Assembly: GCA_002897115.2 (NCBI GenBank) | Contig: BCIH01000009.1 | Location: 229,211 to 293,210, forward strand | Length of the DNA: 64,000 nt | Source: Prototheca cutis | Taxonomy: Eukaryota > Chlorophyta > Trebouxiophyceae > Chlorellales > Chlorellaceae | Reading direction: 5' to 3' | In this document: positions 1-11,445 of the stretch, in pieces | How the letters are laid out: every line of letters begins with the position of its first letter | How positions within the stretch are numbered: position 1 is the first letter of the stretch | Made by a program: the position numbers and the translations under genes | Notes under the pieces: model-generated | Told to the model about the DNA's origin: nothing | Seen by the model: only the letters and a program-made list of their open reading frames with translations | Databases searched by the model: none

Positions 1-90
1 CCATAGTACGCATGCTCCTGGATTGCCATGATCTGTACCGCATTGTAACCCAAGTCCCTGTGTATATTTGGTGTGTTATTGGGAGGGGTT

Positions 91-146
<56 letters not shown>

Positions 147-1682
147 CGCGACACCAACAGCACCAACAGCAACAATCCGGTGCTACCTGATGCGGGGGAG
201 GACTTCGTCCTTGAACTCGAGGTACGAGTTGACCTTGGGGTCCTTGGACGACATGCCGACGTGGCACTCATAGATGCGGAGGTCGCGGGGCCGTTCGGGC
301 CGCTCGTACTTGAAGGTGTAGGCCTTGCTCTCTTCGTACACCCCCGGTGGCGCGGCTTCAGGAGGCTCGTAGTGCACGCCGTTGTATTGGATTTCGTTCC
401 ACTCCTGCGTGGCCCACTTGACCCAGGCGGGGATGCGCTCCACCCACTCGCCGTAGGCCGTCTCCAGCCGCGTCTTGACCTTGGTCCGGTGCAGGATGGC
501 CGGCGTGCCGTCCTCCTCGTCAGGCAGGAACAGCTCCCACACGCCGTAGTCGTTCTTCACCGCCCAGTGCTCCGTGCCGGCCTTCCAGCCGTTGAACTCG
601 CCGATCAGCGCCAGCGCCTTTGCCCCGGGGGCCCACTCCCGGTACCACAGTCCGGGCTGGCCGTCGCGCTCGCCGCGGTTGATGCCAAAGTACTTGTACC
701 CCTGCGTAAACTTGTCCAGGCCACCCTCGTTCGCATCGATGGCCTCGCGGATGCTGCGGAAGATGTGCCACCGGTACTTGAAGTGGTCCGCGTGGCTCCA
801 GAGCGACGGATCCCACTTCAAGCACTCGGTGCCGTCGTGGGAGGGCACGGGTGAAATGTCGCCATGCGCGTCCTGCATCACGTGCCCAGCAGGCACGTGC
901 TGCAGTGGGGACCAATAGTCCTCTGGGTCAGTAGGTGCGGGCGGCTCGTCGATTGCGGCCGAGGGAGTGTTCGCCTCCGCTGCCTCGCCCTTTCCCTCAG
1001 GCCCCTTGCCGCTCCCATTGGTCGCGGACGACGACGCCGTCTCCAGGGTAGGGACTTCCTTGCCTGCCGAGGACAGCTCTGTCTCAAGCTTGCTCACTGC
1101 AGCATGGACACATGTGAATGGCGAACAGGTGTCTAGTCATCCTCGAGGGAATCCCCAGTTCCACGCTTCACATTACCCTCACACCCATGTCTGTCGCAAA
1201 CGGAGCAACCTTAGAATCTTATGCTTCCATGCAACGTGGGGCACATGCATGTGGCCAAGGCACCAAGCAGAAAACCCTTGCAACAGGTGTCTTATCCACA
1301 TAGCAACCATGTCACCCACCCCCCCCCCTACAGCTGGCCACCCCCTGCACATCCACCCGCACCTGATGCCTCGACATTGCTAATCGTCTGTTTAAGGGCG
1401 GCATTCTCCAATCTGGCAGCATCCAGAGGGGCCTTGGACCCGTCCGGCACCGCCCTCACGCCGCGGGCTCGGAATGACCCTGCGTGGTGGGAGTGCGTCG
1501 ATGCCGGAGTGAGAGGGGGTGTCGCAGGCCGCTCTGACCCAATGGAACCCAGGACGCAGCATAATCCAAAGCTCCTCATCATTAACATTACCTCTCTTGG
1601 ACAGTTGAGGGAGCGACCTGCTGGCAATGCCCCCGCTGAGCGCGGTGGGATTTGCCGTCGAACCTATGCGGGTGACACCCAT
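1..1682 (-). CDS. SBE: 1,4-alpha-glucan (starch) branching enzyme, 5' part, runs off the left edge
   Basis: The enzyme forms alpha-1,6 branches in starch in the plastid. Exons read right to left are 1592..1682, 1363..1467, 187..1097 and 1..57; all introns are GT-AG and in frame, giving 388 residues so far. The first ~40 residues are rich in Ser, Arg and Ala and poor in acids (starting MGVTRIGSTANP), which fits a plastid transit peptide. A short helix (LDAARLENAALKQ) follows. The long exon carries the CBM48-type N-terminal module (EWAPGAKALALIGEFNGW); the last exon begins the GH13 barrel (LGYNAVQIMAIQEHAYY). The catalytic residues lie beyond the window. The intron at 58..186 holds a 54-base homopolymer. 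Uncertain point: the first two exons could instead be one unspliced exon starting near 1627 or 1582. The family call is firm; the N-terminus is inferred. Confidence 0.9.
93..146. repeat. 54-base poly-G tract in a branching-enzyme intron
   Basis: An uninterrupted run of G (poly-C in the minus-strand transcript) lies inside the intron 58..186. Its true length is doubtful in any assembly. Frames that translate it as poly-Gly or poly-Pro are artefacts. Confidence 0.95.
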
Positions 1683-2052
1683 CGCGCCGGGAAACACTGG
1701 GAACCCTGGCGCCTGCTCCTCACTTTAACGATTAACAGATCTGGGTTGGCAAAATGTATATGGATGGCCGTCAGAAAATGTCGGCATTGACGCTGCTCCT
1801 CCCAGAGGCAGCTCCTTGTGGATCGCGATCCTAAAAGTCCTGTTCGAGGGGCCCCATGTGATCGAAATCCCTGGGGCCGGCGCGGCGCCAACCCCCAGAT
1901 GGGACATGAACGTTCAGCAGCTGAAACCTACCTTCGCCCCAACCTGTTTTCCCACGATCGCATGTCTTCCAATGAATCTTTTGTGTACACATGGCCGAGA
2001 GGCAATTGCGTAGCCACAATTCCCTAGGCGCGCGCTGGGGTGGTCACCACCG
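1683..2052. other. Intergenic; no gene seen
   Basis: This stretch separates the branching-enzyme start from the GPN1 stop. Both genes are on the minus strand, so it should hold the branching-enzyme promoter and the GPN1 3' UTR. I see no conserved frame, RNA gene or repeat. Confidence 0.6.
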
Positions 2053-3960
2053 TCATCCCTTCTCGGTGTCGGCTTGAACGTCTGCCCGCAGCCGTTGGAG
2101 CTCTGCCTCCTGTCGCTTCTGCTCCAACTCGTCCCTCTCCTGCCAATGTTGATGACTCGTGTGCATTGCCATTTCCATGCAGATGCGGCGGCAGCAGCAG
2201 CAGCAGCAACGGCGGCGGCGACGGTGGCAGCGGCCCCCAGAAGCATACACACACAAACAAATCCCTCCGCTCACCCTTTTCCGGCGCAGCAGGTCCGGTA
2301 GGTACTCTGCCTCGTACTCTCGACGGGCGTCATCGGCCGCCCGCATAAAGTCGTCCATGCCCTGACCCGTCAAAGCCGACACGGCCACCGTCCGGAGCTG
2401 CTCGTAAAAGCGTTCCAGAACCAATGACATCGACCTGCTTTTTCAAGGTTTTTTGGTGGAATTTTGCGGGAATTGTGTGTGTGTGTGCGCGCGCGTGCAC
2501 GCGCGCGCGCGCGCCATAATAGGAGCTGTTGTTGTCGTCGTCCTACCGCGAATCTTCTCCCCTGATCGATCATCACGACCTTGATCACGCAACCCATGCA
2601 CTCGCCTGCTGAGACTGGCGGCATACGTGGTATCCGATTCCAGCGCCTTGTGAAACGCTTCAAAGTCCCGCTGCCACTCCATAGCCATCTCCGCGGGCGT
2701 CACGTCCACTTTATTGAAAACCAAGATCATCGGCAGGCGCGTCTTGTACAAGATGCTGCATGCCTGCGGCAGTCATGTTGGCAGGAAGTCGGGAAAACAC
2801 ACGAGTGCACATGTGTGCGCGTGCGTGTGTACCAGTCTGTCCGGGGGCCCTGTCCTGTCCTGTCCCCCCTCCTCTCCCCCCCCAAACTCCTCCCCCAACC
2901 CCCAACTTCCCCACCTGAAGCATGTTCGCCATAAAGGTTTGAGGCGAGGTGCACCGGGGCGTGTCAGCCACAAACACAACAGCTGTGGGCAGCATCGTGG
3001 CAAAGGCCTCGGTGATGATGGCGCCCGATGCTGACCAGGTGAAGATCTCGATCTGCCCTGGCGTGTCGGCCAGCACATAATCCAACGGCGGGTCACGCTC
3101 CTTGCAGCACAGATCGAGGACCTGGACGGAATCAACAGGGGCTTGCATGGGTGCAGGGTTTTTTCTTTTGGCGGGGGACCAGGGTTGTCAAGTGCTGGGG
3201 CGGCCTGGGTTGGGGAGGACCCAGTGCCACGGGCCAGAAAATTCCACCAAAATTCCACCCCAGCACCCACCACATGCCTGATCAAAGCGAGTGGCAAAGA
3301 GGTTCAACGAGGTCATTATGGCACCATTGGGCCCAAGACTGTATTCCTTCATCACATTCTTGTAGTTGATCTGCACGGGTTGGCTCATGCATGGGAGGGG
3401 GTCGCTGGGCCATAGGATGAGGCACGGCCATGCTGCTCCGAACACACGCGCCGCCTAGCGCTGCGTCGCTAGACGATGCATGAGATATGCCCCATATCTT
3501 GCACGGGCATGCTAGCCATCCCCCCCTCCTTAAGCTCAAGCTCACGGTGTCACGAATGTCTATGTTTGGACTGTACGGAAGCTTGGAGACCGCGGGGTCC
3601 AGGTTCACGACGTAGCCATTTCGCTTCATGGATGCAATGTGGCTGGCCAGACGCTGCATGAACGTTGTCTTTCCAGAGCCAGCCATGCCTGCAGGTAGGG
3701 TGCAGGGGCCAAGCATGTCCAGGGAAATCTGCATGCAGTGGCCCAAGCAAACAGCTTCCAAGTGGACACCGCCCAGGTGCACCGCTTGCTTTCCAGGCCA
3801 AGCAGGTTCTAAAGCGTGAGACTCCCGACAATATCTCAAAACCCGCTGCACACAGTGCACCCTTACCGATGACCAGGAGTACGGTGGGTCCCTCAGCAGT
3901 GGAGGTGGATGGCGTCTGTTCATCCTGCAGCGAAAGCCTCCCAATGTCCTCGGCTGCCAT
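2053..3960 (-). CDS. GPN1: GPN-loop GTPase 1 (XAB1/Npa3 family)
   Basis: GPN1 GTPases act in RNA polymerase II assembly and nuclear import, usually paired with GPN3. Exons read right to left are 3867..3960, 3546..3688, 3278..3370, 2915..3121, 2606..2763, 2275..2434 and 2053..2139, giving 313 residues. Visible motifs in order: P-loop GMAGSGKTT near residue 31, the defining GPN loop (SLGPNGAIM), G3 ([16 protein letters not shown]), G4 (VFNKVD) and the family signature [16 protein letters not shown]. The C-terminal charged tail is shorter than in human GPN1 (374 aa). Two introns need GC donors to keep frame and match the family: 2435..2605 (GCGAGT) and 3122..3277 (GCATGT). The start ATG (MAAEDIG) opens toward NAA50 across 296 bp. 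The identification is firm. Confidence 0.93.
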
Positions 3961-4256
3961 GCTGCTCTGGTTCACAAGCTGCGCCAACCAGGACCAACCA
4001 ATCCTCGCTGAAAAAGTTTTCAATTTCACATATGGCGCGATCGCAAGAAGCAGGCGGAGATGAAGCCCGCGGATGGAATTGTCCAACGAAATGAAGGCGC
4101 GGGCAACACCCCCGTGCCGGGACGGGCAGCCATGAGCAACTGTGCACGCAGTGGTGCCGACGAGGAGAACAGATGCTTAGTCAGACAAACAAAAAACGTA
4201 TTCTTCCAGCACTGCAGCGCATGGTTTGCATTTCATTTTAGGCAGTATTTGGCAAA
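3961..4256. promoter_or_regulatory. Shared divergent promoter region of GPN1 and NAA50
   Basis: The 296 bp lie between two start codons pointing away from each other, so both promoters must lie here or overlap the first exons. No TATA box or other named element stands out. The role is inferred from gene layout only. Confidence 0.5.
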
Positions 4257-5004
4257 ATGAGTATTTGTTGCCAACTGCCAGGGCCCGAGGAGGCCATGCT
4301 TGCTGGCCCAGCACCGCTACGTGACCTGGAGCGCCTGCCTGCACCTGGCCAGGACGTGCAATTCCGGTTGGAACCAGTCAGCGAGAGCAATCTCGATGAT
4401 TTACGGGCGTTGAATCGGGCGCTGTTCCCGCTCAACTACTCGGACAGGGTGTACTCGGATATCCTGGCGTGTGGGGAGGTGTCGCAGCTGGCGTATACGC
4501 CTGCGGGAGACCTCATGGGCGCCATCGCCTGTCGGCTAGAGAACACGCCCCAGGTGAGATCATGGCGGTGCTTGGACAGCGTAGTTGGCAATGCTGTGGG
4601 ATGAGGGGAGTGCAAGAATTTGAAAAATCGCGAGGTGGTGAATGAACGTGCCCAGGTCCCCATCTGCCTCGTGGATCTCGCCCCAACCCCCCACCACCAC
4701 CCCACTTATCTAGGGCCCCATCCTCTACATCCTGACCTTGGGTGTGCTTGCGCCATACCGTGGCCTGGGCCTGGGCACCCGGCTGCTGCACACCGTGCTG
4801 GACCTCGTATCCGAGGGGCTGCCAGAGGTGGGGCAGGCGCACCTCCATGTTCAAGTGGGCAATGACACGGCCATAGATCTCTACACCCGAGCGGGGTTTG
4901 TCAGCCAAGGCATAGTGCACATGTACTACCCACGCCTCCCCGTCAAGGACGCCGTGTTCCTGACGAAAAAGCTCCAGAAAGTGAGTGCTGGAACTGCTCA
5001 ATAG
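4257..5004 (+). CDS. NAA50: N-alpha-acetyltransferase 50 (GNAT family)
   Basis: NAA50 acetylates N-terminal Met followed by a hydrophobic residue, alone or bound to the NatA complex on ribosomes. Exons 4257..4553 and 4714..5004 join in phase 0 to give 195 residues. The N-terminal part matches the substrate-side helices (LRALNRALFPLNYSDRVYSD, where animals have LNQVIFPVSYNDKFY). Exon 2 starts with the NAA50 hallmark LYILTLGVLAPYRG and continues into the acetyl-CoA loop RGLGLGT, then LHVQVGNDTAIDLYTRAGF and the closing strand VHMYYPR. About 35 residues precede the GNAT core. A donor-like AAA/GTGAGT at 4980 could add a further short exon, so the last seven residues are less certain. The gene is convergent with HPPD. 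Confidence 0.92.
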
Positions 5005-5403
5005 ACGCTGGTTCATTCGTCCATTTGTTTGTGTTCCAAAGTTGTGCCGCCCGCTTGTCTCACAGCTGAGCTTCCCGTTCCCCGCTCTGACTCACCTGTT
5101 TGTCTGTTCAGGCAGACCCCGTGCCCGTGTATATTTCTTGAGAATTTGAGATTTAAACGGTGGCCCCTTGTCTCTTTCATTCAATTGTATTACCGACTGG
5201 TGGAAAAATGAAACGACTCACATGCACTGGAATATCAGTCAAAACTGCATCGACCAACCAGGAGGTGGTGCCAGCGGGAGTGCAGCAGGAGCCCTGGCAG
5301 AATTCTTGACCACACTAGCATGCACGGGTGTACAACCATGGGCTCTCCTCAAAAACACACACCAATGAAAGCCCACGTGCATCTGTCTTCTGAACACTCT
5401 CCA
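5005..5403. other. Convergent 3' intergenic region; no gene seen
   Basis: The stretch lies between the stops of NAA50 (+) and HPPD (-) and should hold both 3' UTRs. Nothing else is recognisable. Confidence 0.6.
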
Positions 5404-7255
5404 TCAGTTGATGCCCAGGTCAGTCTCGTAGACCTCGATGCTCTTGAACAGCTCTGAAAAGTTGCCCTTGCCAAACCCGCCGCAGCCGCCGACCTCCGAC
5501 TCCATGGCGCCGCTGAGGAGGGCCGGCAGCGCGGCGGCTGCGGCGGCTTCCTCTGCCTGGCGTTCCGGCGGCGGCAGCGCGCACAGACGCTGGATGATCT
5601 CGATGAAAATGGTCGGCCGGTCGCCCAGTGGCTTGGTGAAGAGCTGGAGCAGCACACCCTGATCGTCTTTGTCCACCAGGACGCCCAGTTCCTCGACCTG
5701 CTTGTACTGCTCCGGGGTCAGCGCGTCACCAACCTTCGCCGGCAGCTCCTTGTAATAGCCGTCGCTGGGGCGGGGCATGAAATCGAATCCCGCGCCGAGA
5801 TCGCTGGCCGCGCGCATGGCACGTAGGGTGCTAAAAATGTCGTCCGTCTTGATGGCCAGGTGCTGGAGCCCCGGGCCCCCGTTTTGCTCGAGGTACGTCT
5901 GGATCTGGGACTTGCGCCGTGTGCCGGTGGTGGGCTCGTTCACGGGCAGCAGCACCATTTCGTTGTTGTTGGCCAGCACCATGGAGTTGAGCCCGGAATC
6001 CACGGTCCCCACGTCCTCGGCCGTGAACTCGGCAAACTCGTGGAAGCCCAGCGCCTTGACCAGGTAATCAACCTGCGCCAGCAAGTCAGGCACGTTCCCC
6101 ACCGCGTGATCCACCCGCCGAAGGCCGTAGCTCCGGGGTCGCGGCGCAGCCTCCCCCTCATACCCGGGCATAAAGGGGCCCGTGTAGTCGCCGCTCATGA
6201 AACGCAGCACCACGTCGCCATAGAGTTTGACTTCAGAGACGACCAAGGTGCCGTAAGAATCGCGCTGCTCGACGGGGGGCGTCACCGCGATGGCGCCGCT
6301 CGCGGTGGACACCCGGAACGCTTCCGCGGCATCTCCAACCACAAGACCCACCGCACGCACGCCCAGGCCGTGCACGCGCGTAAACGTGTGTGCGCCATCT
6401 GCGTCAAACCACGGTTGCGCACTGCTGTCGGCTGTCGCCGACGCTGCGTTGTCAGGTTCGGCCTTCCCACTGCTCGCCACATCCACGCCACCACCAGCGG
6501 CGCCACTGGCCTGGGCAATGGACCGTGCGCCATACGGGGCAGTGAAGGTAAACACGACTTCGTCGCTGCGCATGACATAGCTGGCAAAGCGGCAGTTGCC
6601 GGTGCCCTGGTCCGACCGCGCCACCTGGGTCAATCCCAGGCCCAGCCCAAACCTGCAAGCGTTCGTTTGGGTGCGTGGAGAAGAGTCATGACATGTGATA
6701 TGACCAACATTGAATAGCATTCTATTCCAGGTGCAACGACCAACAGGGTCTGGGGTTCACCGGCCCCACCCCATCCCGCAACACAGGAGCGCGGCCCCGG
6801 AAAGGGGGCACCCAGCCGGACGACCGCGGTCAATGCGCTGAAACAACCCTCAGATCCGCCTTGCCTGCCCTGGCTGGACTCCGAAATCCCATAATATCAC
6901 GAAAACAACATTGAAACAGCAAGCAAGGCCATCGCACACCCTGCGCGCACCTGCGGGCTGTGTTGGTGGCATCTCCACAGAAGAACTCAAAGTGGTGGAA
7001 GCGGTGGATGGGGAACTTGTCGGTGCGCGGGTTATGGCGCCTGAAGCCCTTGGCCCCCACCAGCTTGCGGCCCGTGGGGTGAGCTGCGGGGCTGTCGGCC
7101 ATGACGTTTGCGGCGACCATGGACACGCAGCGGACCGGTGTCGGGGGAAGGGAAGGAGATCTGGGGTTGCGGAGCAGGAGAGAGCTGAGGAAGGCAACTG
7201 GCGCGACTCGAGGAACAAAGTTGATTCTGCTGGGAGTAACGGCCGTGGACAGCAT
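5404..7255 (-). CDS. HPD: 4-hydroxyphenylpyruvate dioxygenase, organelle-targeted
   Basis: HPPD converts 4-hydroxyphenylpyruvate to homogentisate, the precursor of tocopherols and plastoquinone in plants and algae. Exons 6951..7255 and 5404..6652 join in phase 2, giving 517 residues. About 70 N-terminal residues (MLSTAVTPSRINFVPRV...) look like a transit peptide. Then come RRHNPRTDKFPIHRFHHFEF and two vicinal-oxygen-chelate domains. The 2-His-1-carboxylate iron ligands are visible in RRVDHAVGN, PGLQHLAIKTDD and IFIEIIQR. The C-terminal gate helix GGCGGFGKGNFSELFKSIE is intact. An Ala-rich insert of about 30 residues (EEAAAAAALPALL) sits between the last iron ligand and that helix, where most plant enzymes are short. 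Plastid versus mitochondrial targeting cannot be told by eye. The gene is divergent from the coiled-coil gene. Confidence 0.96.
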
Positions 7256-8103
7256 TTTAGGTCATTTGGAGGGATTGAAAGGGCCGCGGTGAAGCCAACG
7301 TCAGTATGTGAAGCCCGCGGGCCGGTGGGGAAGTCACTGTCGTCAACCCTAAACCCTAGCCCTGAACTCGAGCCCGCCGGGCTTGCCGGTTTTGGTCGGT
7401 ACGGGTGAGCGAAGAGGCCACGCCACACTCACTGCGCATCTCGCTCTAGTCACAATTGAGCAGACACTCGGCTTATTATTGGAAGCAAGAGAATATCCGC
7501 TAGGGACCGTGCAGCCATTTTTTAGTGCTGGTGACTTGGAAAAGGGACGGCACGAAGGCCACTTGAAGTAGTAGGGCATTCGCCACCCATCGCTCCAGAG
7601 GGAATACTGGATGCAGTGTCATTGATGCATGTCGAGAATCACTCGACAGCAGTCCATCATTTGGGACCCAAATGCTCCATGAGAAACTCCAGGGGGGCGG
7701 GCTGTTCCCCTGTGAGCAGGACACAAGCCTTGGGCAGCGGTGCATGGTCCTACGGGGCGTCCGGTTCGCAGCACTTGCGCAGCGATATTCATCCCGCGAT
7801 CACAGAAAGGATTCATCTGCAGAAAGGCTCGTTGTTCAAGGAAAGCGTTTCCCGAGATGGCACGTGGGGAATGACCACCATTCAAACCCCTAAACAGCTG
7901 TTCCTGTTTCGGGAAGACCGCGACGCGACTGCGGGTCGGTGGATGGTCCGCATGACACCACAGAGATCTACGGATGCCGCCTCCATTCGACGCAACTGAT
8001 GAGCATTGATGCGTGCATTTCGCTGCAAAACAGCCTGACATGAGCCTCGCGGCCTGACTATCGGTCAGTTGCGTTGAACGGTTGGGGGAAGGCATAGGGA
8101 GGA
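7256..8103. promoter_or_regulatory. Divergent intergenic region, promoters of HPPD and the coiled-coil gene
   Basis: The 848 bp separate two outward-facing start codons and hold both promoters by layout. A short interstitial telomere-like CCCTAAACCCTA lies near 7348. Several open frames occur here but none shows a conserved domain or a good splice pattern. No clear core promoter element is visible. Confidence 0.5.
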
Positions 8104-8856
8104 ATGGCCTGCGAGCGCCCCGCAGGGGTGGCGGACATCGACAAGGCCCTGCGCCAGCTTCGGGAGAGGCTTAATCAACCCATGGGCACCCCTGGTCTGA
8201 GCAAGCCGGCCCTGCGGGCCCCGGCAGAGCGGAGCCTGACAGGCTCTCCCGCTCGCCAGCCAGCCAAGTTCACGCCCCGTTCACCTGCCAAGCAGACCTG
8301 CGAGCCACTGCAAGCGTCCACGGCAGCCGCCCAGCAGGCCGCATCTCTGAGGGATCTGCGCAAGGACATACGCCAGCGCCTGGCCTTGTTGACTGCCAAG
8401 ACCACGCTGCCGCCGGTGGTGGACACCTCTCCCGGGGCCCAGGCCTCTGGTCAGACGCCGACAGGTATCAGCGCCGGGCCCCGAACACCTGGCGCCTCCA
8501 CGGCCGGGACCACCCCGACCTCTGACTTTGTCCTTCCCGCGCTGCACACGCCCACGGCACAGTCAGTGCCCGACCTCGGGGCGAGTGGCAGGGCCGCAGC
8601 CACCACAGCTAGCAGCCCCGCGCTGCAGGGCCTGCAGGCACAGCTGACCGCAGCACAGCGTGACGTGAAATCGATGGATGCAGCGCTGGTCGATTCTACT
8701 GCTCGCTGTCGGTCATTGGAGCGCGAACTGGCAGACGCAAGGGAACGGGCACGCCACGCCGAATCCGCCGCTGCCGCCGCCCGCCGGGAGGCCGAGGCGG
8801 CCCATGCCCGCGACCAGCAGCGTGCGGCTCACGCCACGGGTGCGTCTTACATTTCG

Positions 8857-8949
<93 letters not shown>

Positions 8950-10313
8950 CGCAGGGAGGGGTCATGAATGTCTACAAGTCATGGGTGCCATCTGTCGCGG
9001 GCTCTCGGATGCTGACAATGAGTCGGTTTGAAGGAAGCCTCACTGACACCCCGATCGTGCGATGGACATCCCTGCATGCAGCTGCACAGCAATCTGAAGC
9101 GGCGCTGGTCAGGCAGATTCGGTCGCTGGCGGCGCAGCTCGAGATGACACGGGCCGACGTCGCCGCCGCCCGCCGTGGCCGGGCCAAGGCACAAGAGGAC
9201 GCCGAAGCCGCCGCCGCACTTGCCAAGGCAAGTTACTCGTGCAACAAAACTGCGTGTTTTATCCCTTTGCTGTTTGGACATGTGTGTATGAGTGAAGAAA
9301 TCCTGATTCTCCCTTTCTTCCGCCCGTCAAGAACAATAGAATCGGGAGGCGGAGCTGGAGGGTCTGGCGTCAGAGTTGAAGGCCCGGGCCCTTCGGGCCG
9401 AAGACGCCGCCGGCGAAACCGAGGGGCTCAGGGTCCGTTTGACCCAGGCGACACAGCATGCTGCGATGCTGGCCGAGGAACGGGACGGCCTGCGGGCGGA
9501 GGTGGCCAGTCACGAGGCCGAGGCGGCACGGCACGCATCTTCGTTGAGCGCCCTGCGGTCCCAGGTGGAAGGTGCCAAACAGGAAGCTGCGTCCGCACGC
9601 GGCGCTCTCGACGAGGAGCGCCGGCGCGTGCTTGCACTGGAAGACGCCCTCCGACGCGGCGGGTCCGGCAGGCAGGGGGCCGCGGCCGCCCAGACCCCAG
9701 GAGCGCGGGGCCTGCGTGAAGCCCTCGCTGCTGCGCGGGCCGAGCTTGCGGAGCGCGAGGCACAACTCGACACCGCAGCGCAGGAACTGGCGCTGGAGCG
9801 CCGACGAGCAGCCGACCTGCACGAGCAAACCCTGAGTCAGGCCGTTGAACTGGCAGATCTCCACGCCGAGCTGGAAGCCGCCCAATCTTCTGCCGCGCTG
9901 CGTGACGATGATGTGTTTGCAGGTGTTGTGCCTGGCACTGGGGGAGGTGATCTGGGCCGGAATGGTCAGGAGGAGGCGGCGCGGCTGGAGCACGAGGTGC
10001 GTGGGGTCCACGGTTCAGGCTTTGGTCCGGCTGCTGTTGAGATGGCGGGGGTTTGTGTTTGTTTCCTTTCGGCAGCAGGCCCAGACATCCGACCGGGCAG
10101 CGTCTCTGCCAGGCATTCATCCGTACGTTCTATATCCAATATTCCCTTCAAACCCCACGCAATCGCTCGCAGTTGGAGGCGGCGCTGGAAGCCGCTGCGC
10201 AAGCAGAACGAGACAAGGCGGCCCTGGAGCGGGAGGTGCTGCGGTTGACTCAGGAACTGGTGGATCGTCAGAGCCCGCCGCCCACTGACGCCGAGAACTG
10301 GCTCATGAGTTGA
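8104..10313 (+). CDS. Coiled-coil protein of unknown function
   Basis: Exons 8104..8839, 9082..9227, 9340..9996 and 10173..10313 give 559 residues in frame. Residues 1-165 are Pro, Ser and Thr rich and probably disordered, apart from a helical start (VADIDKALRQLRERL). From about residue 170 to the end the protein is almost pure heptad-like helix (LTAAQRDVKSMDAALVDSTA, SLERELADARERARHAES, ALEREVLRLTQELVDRQ), which predicts a long parallel coiled coil. There is no motor, kinase or membrane segment. A cytoskeletal or centrosomal scaffold role is possible but is only inference. Intron 2 uses a GC donor (GCAAGT at 9228); GT alternatives nearby break the frame. Intron 1 holds an ~80-bp GT run. A potential donor at 9921 inside exon 3 leaves a small doubt there. 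Confidence 0.8.
8858..8939. repeat. (GT)n microsatellite, about 40 units, in intron 1 of the coiled-coil gene
   Basis: A perfect dinucleotide run inside the intron 8840..9081. Frames reading it as Cys-Val repeats are artefacts. Confidence 0.95.
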
Positions 10314-10523
10314 TTGATGAGCCCCCTAAACCTGTGACGCGGCTGAGCCCAAGGCTTGCCCCTCTGACTCTGATTGATTTCGACCAACCGACAAATTGAC
10401 CGACTGACCCAATGGTGACATTTCATGCGTTGGTGGTGCTCCAGAGCTCTCACAAATGTAGAGGACTCGAGCAGGCAGAGCCAGACATCAAAGGGTTCAT
10501 CCCAACAGGCCCCAGCACGACGG
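10314..10523. other. Convergent 3' region; no gene seen
   Basis: The short gap between the stops of the coiled-coil gene (+) and the anion transporter (-) contains nothing recognisable. Confidence 0.6.
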
Positions 10524-11390
10524 TTATTGCGCATCGCCGCCAAAGACGCGGTCGCCGCGGGCGTGCCGCAGGAACACCAGATTGCCCAGGACACAGAGAC
10601 CCGCGGAAATGGAAAGCGCGGCGTACCACCCGGCGACCGCGTCAGCCCCACCGGTGTGCTCCAGCACAAACCCGGTCGTTGACACGCCGACGACCCCGGC
10701 CAGCGTGCCCGCCGTGTTACTAATGCCCCTGCGTGGAGTACATGGCGTGCGCTGGATGTGTCTATCCAGGGTGACCAGTGATGCCTGGTGTTTGGAGGGA
10801 GAGATCTACGCTGATGGTGGTCTTGGAGGCGGGTCTGAGGAGAAAAGCTTCAGGATCAGACTCCAAACCCAAAGGTCATTGTCAAGCCAACTCCCCTCGA
10901 TTACTCCCACCCCAACTTTCCCATGCAGCCCTCCCCCCTTGTCTCTCCCCCCCCACCCCTCACATGACGATGCCCGCGAATTTCGGTGCGATGTCCATGT
11001 GGTTGACGGAGAACCCTCCACGTGCAAAGCCGCAGGTGCCCAGGGCCAGGGTCGACACCGCCACGCCCCGCACCATGCCACGTGCCCCCGGCATGAGCAT
11101 CAGCGCAGCGGCAGCCGACAGGAAGCCGAGCGTGTTCACGGCCTTGCGCGCCGTGGCCACGCGGCAGCGGCGGTGGACGATGAGCCAGTCGCCGGCCCAG
11201 CCGCCGGCGTTGCTGGCGGCAAACATGGTGAGGTAGGGCAGGACCTTGATGACTCCCATGGACGACAGCCGCGCGCCCACCAGCCGGTCGAAATATGTGG
11301 GAAGCCAGTTCATCAGCACGTAAAAAGCATAATGAAAGGTGAAATTATTGATCACGATCGCCCACACTGCATATCATCAACGGTGGCGGT

Positions 11391-11445
<55 letters not shown>

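Noticed and set aside
73..273. Open frames reading poly-Gly or poly-Pro through the poly-G tract
   Set aside because: They arise only from the homopolymer inside a branching-enzyme intron.
5860..6717. 285-codon open frame antisense to HPPD
   Set aside because: It is a GC-driven shadow of a well-identified gene.
7340..7365. Telomere-like CCCTAAA repeats (also near 11535 and 25578)
   Set aside because: Only one or two units each, inside introns or intergenic DNA; too short for a telomere or an interstitial array.
8858..8965. Cys-Val or Thr-His repeat proteins
   Set aside because: They are translations of the (GT)n microsatellite within an intron.
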